A DNA stretch of 64,000 bases from Radicibacter daui (lineage in GTDB: Bacteria; Pseudomonadota; Alphaproteobacteria; Radicibacterales; Radicibacteraceae): assembly GCA_030657355.1 (NCBI GenBank), contig CP131056.1, forward strand, positions 2,128,501-2,192,500. The letters run 5' to 3'. Position numbers and translations under genes: made by a program. Each line of letters begins with the position of its first letter. The stretch's first letter is position 1. The notes below the pieces were generated by a model. It had not been told where the DNA came from. It did not search any database and was given only the letters and a program-made list of their open reading frames with translations. Below are positions 7,576-16,105 of this stretch, in pieces.

Positions 7576-10086
7576 ATGGATCAGCAGCAGAGCCCGACGA
7601 AGACGAGCAAGCGCGGTCTGGATTCCGGGTCATTGCGGCGCTCCATCCTGCGCTGGCTCACCTACAATATCGGCAAGGACGTCAACGCCGCCTCGCGGCA
7701 GGACTGGTATGCTGCCCTTGCCGGCGCGGTGCGTGACCGCATTGTCGACCGCTGGATGGAGACGACGCGCAGCTACTACGCCAGCGACATCAAGCGGGTT
7801 TATTATTTCTCGCTGGAATTCCTCATCGGACGCCTGCTGCGCGACAGCATCTCCAACCTCGACCTCAAGGAGGAGATCGCCGACGCGGTGGCCGAGCTGG
7901 GGCTCGACCTTGATGCCGTGATGGATCTGGAGCCGGATCAGGCGCTGGGTAATGGCGGCCTCGGGCGCCTTGCCGCCTGTTTCCTCGATTCCATGGCGAC
8001 GCTGGGTCTGCCGGGTTACGGCTACGGCATCCGCTACGATTTCGGCATGTTCGAGCAGCGTTTCGAGCACGGCTCCCAGGTCGAGCGGCCGGAGCAGTGG
8101 CTGCAATTCGGCAATGTGTGGGAGTTCCGCCGGCCGGATGTGCAGTACCCGGTGCATTTTTACGGTCGGGTGGAGATGAGCCTCGACGCCAATGGCGAAG
8201 AGAGCTTCCGCTGGGTCGATACCCAGCCGGTGATTGCCATGGCCTATGATACGCCGGTCGTCGGCTTCAAGGGCGAGACGATCAACACCCTGCGCCTGTG
8301 GTCGGCAGGGGCGGTCAACGCCTTTGACCTGCATGATTTCAACCGCGGCGACTTCATCGGCGCCGTGCAGCAGCGTGTGCTGTCGGAAAACCTGACCCGC
8401 GTGCTCTATCCGCATGACGAGACCGATGCCGGCAAGGAGCTGCGCCTGCGGCAGGAGTATTTCTTCACCTCCGCCTCGATGCAGGACATCCTGCGCCGCT
8501 ATCTGCAGCACCATTCCGACTTCGACGCGCTGCCGGAAAAGGCCACCATCCAGCTCAACGACACCCATCCCGCCATCGGCGTCGCCGAGTTGATGCGCCT
8601 CCTGATGGATGTCTACAAGGTCGGCTGGGTCAAGGCGTGGAAGATCACCAGCGCCTGCTTCAACTACACCAACCACACGCTGATGCCCGAGGCGCTGGAG
8701 AAGTGGCCGGTGCGCATGATGGAGCGGGTGCTGCCGCGCCACATGCAGATCATCTATGAAATCAATCGCCGTTTCCTCGGAGAAGTGCGGGAGAAGTACC
8801 CGGACGACGACCGTCTGGTGGAGCGGGTCTCGCTCATCGGCGAATCCGGCGGCAATCCGCAGCGCATGGTGCGCATGGCAAATCTTGCTTTCGTCGGCTC
8901 CAAGTCGGTCAACGGTGTCTCGGCACTTCATACCGACCTCATGAAGTCGACGGTGTTTGCCGATTTCCACCGCGTCTTCCCGGACCGTATCAATAACAAG
9001 ACCAACGGCGTGACGCCGCGCCGCTGGCTTTACGAATGCAACACCGAGCTGGCCGAGCTCATCACCGAGACGCTCGATACCGACAAGTGGATCACCAACC
9101 TCGATCTGCTGGAGGGGCTCAAGCCCTTTGCCGAGGATGCGGCGTTCCGGCAGAAGTTCCGTCTCGTCAAGACGCACAACAAGCAGCGCCTGTCGCGTTT
9201 CCTGCTGGAGCGGTGCGGCGTGAAGGTTGATCCGGAAGCGCTCTTCGATGTGCAGGTCAAGCGCATCCATGAGTACAAGCGCCAACTCATGAACCTGCTG
9301 CACACCGTCGTGCTCTATAACCGCATGCGCGACAACCCGACGATCAACTACACCCCGCAGGTCAAGATCTTCGGCGGCAAGGCGGCAGCGGCCTATCATC
9401 AGGCCAAGCTCATCATCCATCTGGGCAATGACATCGCCAATATCGTCAACCAGGACCCGTCGGTGCATGGCCTGCTGAAGGTCTGCTTCGTGCCCAACTA
9501 CAATGTGACGGCCGCGGAGATCATCATCCCCGGCGCCGACCTTTCCGAGCAGATTTCAACGGCGGGCCTTGAGGCCTCCGGCACCGGCAACATGAAGTTC
9601 GCGCTCAATGGAGCGCTTACCATCGGCACGCTCGATGGTGCCAACATCGAAATCCGCGATCTGGTGGGCGAGGACAATATCTTTATCTTCGGCCATACGG
9701 CCGAGGAGGCGAACGACCTGCGCTATAACGGCAAGCACAACCCGATGCGCTGTATCGAAGCCGATCCCGAACTGCGCCGGGCGCTCGACATGATCTCCAG
9801 CGGCGTGTTCAGCCCTGGCGATCCCGGCCGCTACCGCAACATCATCGAAAGCCTGACCAACTGGGGCGACTGGTTCCTGGTGACGTCGGACTTTACCGAC
9901 TATGCCAAGGCACAGGATCGTGCCGCACGGCTCTACCGGCAGGACAAGGAAGAGTGGACCCGCAAGGCCGTGCTCAATACGGCTTCCTGCGGCTTCTTCT
10001 CCTCCGACCGCACCATTGGCCAGTATGCGAAGGAGATCTGGGGGGTGAAGCCGCACTCCGTGAAAGTCAGTGCCGAGACCGCCTGA
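7576..10086 (+). CDS. glgP: Glycogen/maltodextrin phosphorylase
   Basis: An 836-residue PLP enzyme (E. coli GlgP 815) that releases glucose-1-phosphate from alpha-1,4-glucans using phosphate. GT35 features are seen in order: DQALGNGGLGRLAACFLDS near residue 120, the NDTHPAIGVAELMR block, QVKRIHEYKRQLMN, KIFGGKAAAAYHQAK, and the PLP-site SGTGNMKFALNGA with the Schiff-base lysine at about residue 674. The start ATG is followed by a short variable N-terminus. Other glg genes (synthase, branching, debranching) are absent here, so it stands as a single-gene unit between an operator-like site and a strong terminator. Confidence 0.96.
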   Translation: MDQQQSPTKTSKRGLDSGSLRRSILRWLTYNIGKDVNAASRQDWYAALAGAVRDRIVDRWMETTRSYYASDIKRVYYFSLEFLIGRLLRDSISNLDLKEEIADAVAELGLDLDAVMDLEPDQALGNGGLGRLAACFLDSMATLGLPGYGYGIRYDFGMFEQRFEHGSQVERPEQWLQFGNVWEFRRPDVQYPVHFYGRVEMSLDANGEESFRWVDTQPVIAMAYDTPVVGFKGETINTLRLWSAGAVNAFDLHDFNRGDFIGAVQQRVLSENLTRVLYPHDETDAGKELRLRQEYFFTSASMQDILRRYLQHHSDFDALPEKATIQLNDTHPAIGVAELMRLLMDVYKVGWVKAWKITSACFNYTNHTLMPEALEKWPVRMMERVLPRHMQIIYEINRRFLGEVREKYPDDDRLVERVSLIGESGGNPQRMVRMANLAFVGSKSVNGVSALHTDLMKSTVFADFHRVFPDRINNKTNGVTPRRWLYECNTELAELITETLDTDKWITNLDLLEGLKPFAEDAAFRQKFRLVKTHNKQRLSRFLLERCGVKVDPEALFDVQVKRIHEYKRQLMNLLHTVVLYNRMRDNPTINYTPQVKIFGGKAAAAYHQAKLIIHLGNDIANIVNQDPSVHGLLKVCFVPNYNVTAAEIIIPGADLSEQISTAGLEASGTGNMKFALNGALTIGTLDGANIEIRDLVGEDNIFIFGHTAEEANDLRYNGKHNPMRCIEADPELRRALDMISSGVFSPGDPGRYRNIIESLTNWGDWFLVTSDFTDYAKAQDRAARLYRQDKEEWTRKAVLNTASCGFFSSDRTIGQYAKEIWGVKPHSVKVSAETA

Positions 10087-10161
10087 TCCTTCCCGCATGC
10101 CAGCCAGCCTTTCGTGCCGCTTCCGGCGGCACGCGAGCTGCGCTATAAGGCCCCCCAATTG

Positions 10162-10206
10162 GAGCGGCCCGCCTTGATAATCAAAAGGGCGGGCCGCTCG
10201 TCTTTG
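10162..10206 (+). terminator. Intrinsic terminator after glgP
   Basis: A 12-bp perfect stem (10162-10173 with 10188-10199) carries GAGCGGCCCGCC and its complement, followed by GTCTTTGTT. It separates glgP from prfC. Confidence 0.8.
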
Positions 10207-10284
10207 TTATGATCGGCCGGGTCCGCTGCGCTTCAGCTGGCCCCTCAGGCCATGCCCCCGCTGGCGGGGAGCCAAGAGGACCAA

Positions 10285-11892
10285 ATGAGCGTTCTGGAGC
10301 AGGAAATCGCCCGGCGGCGGACCTTCGCAATCATCGCCCACCCTGACGCCGGTAAAACGACGCTGACCGAAAAGCTGCTGCTGTGGGGCGGCGCCATCCA
10401 GCAGGCCGGTGCCGTCAAGGCACGCGGTGAGCAGCGCCGCGCGCGCTCGGACTGGATGAAGATCGAACAGCAGCGCGGTATTTCGGTTTCCGCCTCGGTC
10501 ATGACCTTCGAATACCAGGACCACTGGTTCAACCTGCTCGACACGCCGGGCCACGAAGACTTCTCTGAAGACACCTATCGTACGCTGACCGCCGTCGACA
10601 GCGCCGTCATGGTGCTGGACGCCGCCAAGGGTATCGAAGCGCAGACCCGCAAGCTGTTCGAGGTGTGCCGCCTGCGCGATGTGCCGATCGTCAGCTTCGT
10701 CAACAAGATGGACCGTGAGGCGCGCAACCCGTTCGAAATCCTCGACGAGATCGAGCAGGATCTGCAGCTGGAAGTGGCCCCGGCAACCTGGCCGATCGGC
10801 ATGGGCCGCGAGTTTCTGGGTTGCTACGACCTCATCAGTGACCAGCTCATCCTCATGGATCGCCGTGATGGTGACAAGCGCACCGAAGGCATCGCCTGCA
10901 AGGGGCTGGATGACCCGAAGCTCGATGAGCTGGTGCCGGCCGACCTGCTCGCCACGCTGCGCGAGGAAGTGACCATGGTGCGCGAGCTGTGCCCGGCCTT
11001 CGATCTCGAGTCCTACCGCGAAGGCACCATGACGCCGGTGTTCTTCGGCAGTGCCATCAATAATTTCGGCGTGCGCGAGTTGCTGGGCGGCCTTGGTGAC
11101 TATGCGCCGCCGCCGCGTGCCCAGGGCGCGGATGCGCGCAAGGTTGCGCCGGGAGAAACCAAGGTCAGCGGCTTCGTGTTCAAGGTCCAGGCCAATATGG
11201 ACAAGAACCACCGCGACCGCGTTGCCTTCATCCGTCTCGCCTCCGGCCATTTCCGCCGCGGCATGAAGCTGACTCATGTGCGCGCCGGCAAGCAGATGGC
11301 CGTCGTTAATCCCGTGCTATTCATGGCGCAGGACCGCGAACTGGCGGAAGAAGCCTTTGCCGGTGACATTATCGGCATTCCCAACCACGGCACCCTGCGC
11401 ATCGGCGACAGCCTGACCGAGGGCGAACAGCTGCGTTTTGTCGGCGTGCCGAGCTTTGCACCGGAAATCCTGCAGCGCGCTCGCATCGACGATCCGCTCA
11501 AGATCAAGCATCTGCGCAAGGCGCTGGAGCATTTTGCCGAAGAAGGCGCGAGCCAGGTGTTTAAGCCGCTCATCGGCTCCGACTGGATCGTCGGTGTTGT
11601 CGGCCCGCTGCAGTTCGATGTGCTCTCCGAGCGCATCGATGCCGAATATGGGCTCAAGGCTCATTTCGAGACAGCCGGGCTCTATACCGCCCGCTGGGTG
11701 GAGTGCACGGATCAGGAGCTTCTCAAGCGTTTCATCGACGAGAACCGCTCGATGCTGGCGGAAGATCATGATGGCGCGCTGGTCTTCCTGGCCCGCAACG
11801 CATGGTCGCTGCAGCGCGCGCAGGATGATTTCCCCAAGATCCGCTTTGAAAAGACGCGCGAGCAGAACCGCGACGTGATGACGGCTGCCTGA
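10285..11892 (+). CDS. prfC: Peptide chain release factor 3 (RF3)
   Basis: A 535-residue translational GTPase that recycles RF1/RF2 after termination. G-motifs are clear: AHPDAGKTTLTEKLL (P-loop), QQRGISVSASV (switch I), LDTPGHEDFSEDTYR (G3) and NKMDREARNP (G4). Domain II and the RF3-specific C-terminal domain (IGSDWIVGVVGPLQFDVL) follow. The start at 10285 is chosen because AGAGGA precedes it at proper spacing; 11 further codons open upstream. It appears monocistronic, bounded by terminators on both sides. Confidence 0.96.
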   Translation: MSVLEQEIARRRTFAIIAHPDAGKTTLTEKLLLWGGAIQQAGAVKARGEQRRARSDWMKIEQQRGISVSASVMTFEYQDHWFNLLDTPGHEDFSEDTYRTLTAVDSAVMVLDAAKGIEAQTRKLFEVCRLRDVPIVSFVNKMDREARNPFEILDEIEQDLQLEVAPATWPIGMGREFLGCYDLISDQLILMDRRDGDKRTEGIACKGLDDPKLDELVPADLLATLREEVTMVRELCPAFDLESYREGTMTPVFFGSAINNFGVRELLGGLGDYAPPPRAQGADARKVAPGETKVSGFVFKVQANMDKNHRDRVAFIRLASGHFRRGMKLTHVRAGKQMAVVNPVLFMAQDRELAEEAFAGDIIGIPNHGTLRIGDSLTEGEQLRFVGVPSFAPEILQRARIDDPLKIKHLRKALEHFAEEGASQVFKPLIGSDWIVGVVGPLQFDVLSERIDAEYGLKAHFETAGLYTARWVECTDQELLKRFIDENRSMLAEDHDGALVFLARNAWSLQRAQDDFPKIRFEKTREQNRDVMTAA

Positions 11893-11923
11893 CAGGCACC
11901 TGCGGCAGCTTGTGCAGCAGAGG

Positions 11924-11960
11924 ACGGGGCGGATAGGGTTCTATCCGCCCCGTTTCCTTT
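11924..11960 (+). terminator. Intrinsic terminator after prfC
   Basis: A 13-bp perfect stem (11924-11936 with 11941-11953, loop GGTT) is followed by a T-rich tract. It ends only ~15 bp before the start of the next rightward gene, so it could also act as an attenuator for that gene. Confidence 0.8.
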
Positions 11961-11975
11961 TGGGTGTTCGCTGCC

Positions 11976-12884
11976 ATGACTGCCGGTTTGACCGTTGCCC
12001 CGCTTGCCTCCACCTTGCGCGTACTGGAGCCGGCGGAAGGCGTTCTTGCCTTCTATGACGGGCGCGTGCCGGGCACGCGCGGCTGGCCCAGTGACGGCAA
12101 CTGGCTGGATGATGGCGCCTATCTGCTCGGTGTGTGTGCCTATGCGCTGGTCGATGGTGATGAGGCTCTGGTTTTCGACACCCTGATCTCGCCGGTCCAT
12201 GGCCGGGCCATGCGGCAGGTGCTGGAAGAACGCGGTGTAAGGCGTATCACCGTTGCCCTCAGCCATTGGCACCGGGACCACATTGCCGGCAACGAGGCGT
12301 TTGCCGATTGCGAGATTATCGCCTTCAACCGCACCGCCCGAATGCTGGAAGCGCGCCGGCAGGTGATCGAGGAGGGCAATCCGCCGATCCGCCCGCTGAT
12401 GATGCCAACGCGGGAACATGACGGCTTTCTGTCGTTGCGTGTGGGCCGCACTGAGGCCGAGCTGCGCCAGCTGGAAATTCACAGCCATGACGGAACGGTG
12501 CTGTACCTGCCGCAGCGCAGACTGCTGCTGGCGGCGGATACGCTTGAGGATTCCGTCACTTATGTCAGCGAGCCGGAGCGGCTTTCTACCCACCTGGCCG
12601 AGCTGGAGCGGCTTGCCGGCTGGCCGGTCGAGCGCATCCTGCCGAGCCATGGCCGTGAGGAGGTGATTGCGGCAGGCGGATATGGGCCGGGATTTATCAG
12701 CGCCACCCAGCGCTATGTGGAGCGGCTTGACCTTGCCAGAACCGACGATGCCCTGGCGTCTCTCAGCCTCAAGGATTTTGCCGCCGATCTTTTCGCAGAC
12801 GGCGATCTGTCCTGGTTCGAACCCTATGAGGCCGTGCACCGGGCCAATGTCGAGGCGGTAAGGGGCGGGGCCGTGGACGAGTAG
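11976..12884 (+). CDS. Metallo-beta-lactamase-fold hydrolase, function unknown
   Basis: A 302-residue protein with the zinc-binding HWHRDH motif (in ALSHWHRDHIAGNEAF), a later DTLEDSV aspartate region and a C-terminal ILPSHG histidine, in the order expected for the MBL superfamily. There is no signal peptide, so it is probably cytoplasmic. I cannot assign a substrate; glyoxalase II-like or lactonase-like roles are possible. The start is ATG 11976; a GTG at 11964 is an alternative, and neither has a clear ribosome binding site. The gene begins right after the prfC terminator with no obvious promoter, so expression may depend on read-through or an initiator inside the hairpin region. Confidence 0.8.
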   Translation: MTAGLTVAPLASTLRVLEPAEGVLAFYDGRVPGTRGWPSDGNWLDDGAYLLGVCAYALVDGDEALVFDTLISPVHGRAMRQVLEERGVRRITVALSHWHRDHIAGNEAFADCEIIAFNRTARMLEARRQVIEEGNPPIRPLMMPTREHDGFLSLRVGRTEAELRQLEIHSHDGTVLYLPQRRLLLAADTLEDSVTYVSEPERLSTHLAELERLAGWPVERILPSHGREEVIAAGGYGPGFISATQRYVERLDLARTDDALASLSLKDFAADLFADGDLSWFEPYEAVHRANVEAVRGGAVDE

Positions 12885-12932
12885 GGCGCTATGCGCCCAA
12901 AAAAGCGGCGCCTTTGTTGGCAAGGGCGCCGC
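12884..12932 (-). terminator. Terminator for the sugar ABC operon (two adjacent hairpins)
   Basis: On the minus strand an 8-bp GC stem (12905-12912 with 12925-12932) is followed by six T residues (A run at 12899-12904). A second hairpin (12884-12889 with 12893-12898) lies on the other side of the A/T run. This arrangement suits termination of the leftward operon and may also affect the converging MBL gene. Confidence 0.75.
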
Positions 12933-13008
12933 AGTTTCAGAGTCCCTGGAACAGAAGAGCATCCCCTCACGCCGCGCCGTTTCTGGCGGTGGAGGGGAGC
13001 TGGCCGGC

Positions 13009-13950
13009 TTACTTCATGAACTGGCCGATATTGTCGGCGGTGACGAGATCGAGGCCGGTATAGATGATCTCATCAACCTTTTTGCCCTCGGCAAGGGCAA
13101 GCAGCGTGTCCATGGCCTTGACGCCCATTTCGTGCGGGCGCTGGCCAACGAGGCCGTGGGCATAACCGGCCTTCAGCAGGTCAAGCTGCTGGGGCAGGGT
13201 ATCGGCCACCACAAGCATGAAGGCCTTGCTGTCGACCTTGGCCTTGATCGGGTCGACGAAGTTCTTCCATCCGTCGGGAGCAAACATCGGCCAGCCACCG
13301 ACCGGCACGATGCCGCCCAGATCCGGGTTGGCGGCCAGCTGGTCGCCCATCTGCTGCACCGCAAGGGCAACATCGTCATTACAGAAGGCCGGGGAGCCGG
13401 AGACTTCCGCCCACTTGCTGCCCTTCAGGGCATCGCGCACGCCCTTGACGCGGTCAGCCAGGTTCGGCGCGGCGGCGCCGCCCGAAATCATGCTGTACTT
13501 GCCGCCTTCAGGTTTCATCTTGTTCAGCATGGTGCCGAGCGCCTTGCCGAACTCGTAATTGTTGGTGCCGATATAGGCGGTACGCTTGGAATCGGCGGCG
13601 TCGCTGTCAAAGGTGATGACCTTGATGCCGGCGGCAACGGCTTTCTCGATCTCGGTGGAAGCGGCGGCGGCATCAGAGACCGAGATGGCAAGCCCGTCCA
13701 CCTTCTGGGTGATCAGGTCGTCGATGATCTGGGCCTGGGTTGCCGGCTCATGTTCGACCGGGCCGCGATAGAGGCATTTGACGTTTCCGAGTTTGGCGGC
13801 TTCTTCCATGCAGCCGTCACGGGTCAGGTCGAAGAAGGGATTGTTCATCGCCTTGGGTACCACCGCGAAGGTGTAGTCCTTGGCCTCAGCGATACCGACC
13901 ATGGCGGACGTGGCAAGGACGGCCACGGCCAGCGTGCTCATGAACCTCAT
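13009..13950 (-). CDS. Periplasmic sugar-binding protein of an ABC transporter
   Basis: A 313-residue substrate-binding protein of the ribose/galactose-type (periplasmic-binding-protein-4) family. A signal peptide of ~23 residues ends IAEA before KDYTFAVVPKAMNNPFF. The two-lobed fold is indicated by QAQIIDDLITQKVDGLAISVSD, ITFDSDAADSKRTAYIGTNN and the C-terminal HEMGVKAMDTLLALAEGK. GGAGGAAACA precedes the ATG, an ideal ribosome binding site. It is separated by 86 bp from the permease gene upstream and is the last gene of the operon. The substrate is not evident from sequence; a monosaccharide or polyol is likely. Confidence 0.9.
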   Translation of the reverse strand: MRFMSTLAVAVLATSAMVGIAEAKDYTFAVVPKAMNNPFFDLTRDGCMEEAAKLGNVKCLYRGPVEHEPATQAQIIDDLITQKVDGLAISVSDAAAASTEIEKAVAAGIKVITFDSDAADSKRTAYIGTNNYEFGKALGTMLNKMKPEGGKYSMISGGAAAPNLADRVKGVRDALKGSKWAEVSGSPAFCNDDVALAVQQMGDQLAANPDLGGIVPVGGWPMFAPDGWKNFVDPIKAKVDSKAFMLVVADTLPQQLDLLKAGYAHGLVGQRPHEMGVKAMDTLLALAEGKKVDEIIYTGLDLVTADNIGQFMK

Positions 13951-14036
13951 TGTTTCCTCCCGTTATGAAACGCTGCTTTTTGCAGCTCTCTTTCCTGCCG
14001 GCAGCAGGCCGGCGCCAAAACGCTGGAAGGGCCTTG

Positions 14037-15077
14037 CTAGCCGGCCCGCAGCGATCTCAGGCGATCGACAAGGACCGCCGCGAGAATGATGAAACCCACA
14101 AGGGTAAGCTGCCAGTAAGGGTCGATCCCCGCGAGGATCAGGCCGTTACGGATCACCTCGATCAGCAGGCAGCCGATAATGGCGCCTGCCGCCCCGCCGA
14201 CACCGCCGGCAAGGTTGGCGCCGCCGATGACGGCCGCCGCGATAATGGTGAGTTCATAGGACGTGGCGAGGTTGGCCGGGGCGGAGCCCAGCCAGCCGGA
14301 GATGATGATGCCATTGAGGCCGGCCGCCAGCGCCGAGATAACATAGACCTGCACCTTGATGCGGTCGACCTTGACGCCGGTCATCCGTCCGGCTTGCTCG
14401 TTGCCGCCGATGGCAAAGATGTGCCGGCCCCAGGCGGTGTGATGAAGCACGATGTACATGATGAGCGCCAGCACCAGCAGATAGAGGAAGGGCAGCGGCA
14501 CATAGCCGAAGACCTTGCCGGCAGTAATATCGATGAAGAGTTCCTTGTCCGGCCCCTTGGGGTAACTGCCGCGCCCTTGAGTGAGCACATAGGTGAGCCC
14601 ACGGACGATGGAGAGCGAAGCGAGGGTGGTGACGAAGGGCGAGAGTTTCAGCCAGGCGATGGAAAGGCCATTGATAAGGCCGATCAACGCGGCAACGGCA
14701 AGGCCGGCCCCGACTGACACAATCAGCGAGAACCCCGGAAAGGGCTGGAATTGAGCGTCATTCAACCCGTTCATGACCAGCGAGGTCACTGTCGCCGTCA
14801 TGGCAATGGTGGAGCCGACCGAGAGATCGATGCCGCCGGTTATGATGACGAGGGTAATGCCCAGCGTGGCGATGGCGATAAAGGTAAAATTGCGCGCGAT
14901 GTTGGAAATGTTGCCGGGAGTCAGGAAATTGGGGGAAGCAAAGCTCATCATCAGGATGACGAGCAGCAGGGCCACCAGCACATAGGCCGACTGGGATGAG
15001 AAGAAGCCGCGCTGCCACCAGCGGGAGCGGCGGACATTGGTGAAGCCCTGGACGGTATCGCTCATCGGGGACATCAC
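14037..15077 (-). CDS. Sugar ABC transporter permease (RbsC-type)
   Basis: A 346-residue inner-membrane permease with about nine to ten hydrophobic segments. RbsC/BPD_transp_2 hallmarks are TLGITLVIITGGIDLSVGS, GLINGLSIAWLKLSPFVTTLA, GGNEQAGRMTGVKV (coupling-loop region) and AAAVIGGANLAGGVGGAAGAIIGC. The ATG at 15077 overlaps the stop of the ATPase gene (15074-15076), so the two are translationally coupled. It would form a homodimeric channel served by the neighbouring single-domain ATPase and binding protein. Confidence 0.92.
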   Translation of the reverse strand: MMSPMSDTVQGFTNVRRSRWWQRGFFSSQSAYVLVALLLVILMMSFASPNFLTPGNISNIARNFTFIAIATLGITLVIITGGIDLSVGSTIAMTATVTSLVMNGLNDAQFQPFPGFSLIVSVGAGLAVAALIGLINGLSIAWLKLSPFVTTLASLSIVRGLTYVLTQGRGSYPKGPDKELFIDITAGKVFGYVPLPFLYLLVLALIMYIVLHHTAWGRHIFAIGGNEQAGRMTGVKVDRIKVQVYVISALAAGLNGIIISGWLGSAPANLATSYELTIIAAAVIGGANLAGGVGGAAGAIIGCLLIEVIRNGLILAGIDPYWQLTLVGFIILAAVLVDRLRSLRAG

Positions 15078-15814
15078 GCGGCCTCCTTCGCGCCGGTGAT
15101 GAGGGCGGTAACTTCCTCGGGCGAGGACTCTGCCACCTTCTTGTCGGCAACCTTGGTGCCACGGCGCATCACGATGACGCGGTCGCAGACGGAAAAGACA
15201 TCGGGCATGCGGTGGGAGATGAGGATGACGGCGATACCGGCTTCCTTCAGCCGCCTGATGAGGCTCAGCACCTCCGCCACCTGACGCACGGAGATGGCGG
15301 CAGTCGGCTCGTCCATCAGGATCAGCCTTGCGTCGGCAAGGCGGGTGCGGGCAATGGCCACTGCCTGGCGTTGGCCGCCAGACATCTTGCGCACCAGATC
15401 ATCAGCCCGCGTTTCGGACTTCAGTTCGGCGAACAGTTCTGCGGCGCGGGCATTCATCGCGCGATGATCGAGAAAGCGTAGCGGGCCAAGGCGCCAGAAG
15501 AGCTCGCGCCCGAGGAAGATGTTGGCCGAGGCCGTCAGATTGTCGGAGAGGGCGAGGTCCTGGTAGACGGTCTCGATGCCAAGGCGCCGGGCTTCGCCGG
15601 GGCTGTGTATATAGGCGCGACTGCCTTCGAAATGTAGCTGGCCGGACGTCGGCGCAAAGATGCCGGAGATGATCTTGACCAGGGTGGACTTGCCGGCGCC
15701 GTTGTCGCCCATCAGTCCAACTGTTTCGCCCGGATTGACAGTAAAGCTCACGCCCTGAAGGGCCGTGATCGCGCCAAATTCCTTGGTCACGTTTTCCAGT
15801 TCCAGAAGCGCCAA
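15074..15814 (-). CDS. Sugar ABC transporter ATP-binding protein (single-domain)
   Basis: A 246-residue ATPase with one nucleotide-binding domain: Walker A GDNGAGKST, Q-loop TVYQDLALSD, signature MSGGQRQAVAIAR, Walker B LILMDEPTAA, and H-loop VILISHR. Most RbsA-type ATPases carry two domains, so this is the half-size FrcA-like form. I choose the TTG start at 15814 because GGGAGGAA lies just 3-5 bp upstream; an earlier in-frame TTG at 15835 lies upstream of that ribosome binding site and would add seven residues. It is the first gene of the leftward transporter operon, and paired AT-rich sites lie upstream. Confidence 0.9.
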   Translation of the reverse strand: MALLELENVTKEFGAITALQGVSFTVNPGETVGLMGDNGAGKSTLVKIISGIFAPTSGQLHFEGSRAYIHSPGEARRLGIETVYQDLALSDNLTASANIFLGRELFWRLGPLRFLDHRAMNARAAELFAELKSETRADDLVRKMSGGQRQAVAIARTRLADARLILMDEPTAAISVRQVAEVLSLIRRLKEAGIAVILISHRMPDVFSVCDRVIVMRRGTKVADKKVAESSPEEVTALITGAKEAA

Positions 15815-15885
15815 CGGTTCCTCCCTTGTTGGCAAGACCTGCTGGCGCCGCCCGTTTGGCCGGGTCTTCCGCCGCAGATCGCTAT

Positions 15886-16039
15886 TTTATTGTATTATTA
15901 TTTTGCAAGATTCCAGCGGTTGGAGTTTGCCGCTTTGGTTTGCATCGATGTTTTGAAGTGAAGAAAAATTGGGTGTCCGGTTTTCCACTCATTCCGGTCA
16001 AATGAGATTAAAACATGTCGCAAAAAATAATACAATAAA
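15886..16039. promoter_or_regulatory. Inverted pair of AT-rich sites upstream of the sugar ABC operon
   Basis: TTTATTGTATTATTATTTTGC at 15886-15906 (21 bases; core TATTGTATTATT) recurs as its reverse complement at 16020-16039, sharing AATAATACAATAAA exactly plus the flanking GCAAAA. The copies are 113 bp apart and point toward each other, a layout typical of looping repressors or of two operators. The left copy lies ~70 bp upstream of the first transporter gene and contains TACAAT on the minus strand, which could be its -10 element. No regulator gene is present nearby. The rest of the 291-bp gap holds no gene. Confidence 0.55.
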
Positions 16040-16105
16040 GAGGTAATATGGGAAGGGCGGCCGAGGGTCGCAGGCCTGCCAGAGAGCTCCGGCTGGCAAA
16101 CTCTA

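Noticed and set aside
7630-9468. A 612-codon antisense frame opposite glgP
   Set aside because: Shadow of the GC-rich glgP coding strand; His/Gln/Gly-rich with no recognisable motif, while glgP is certain.
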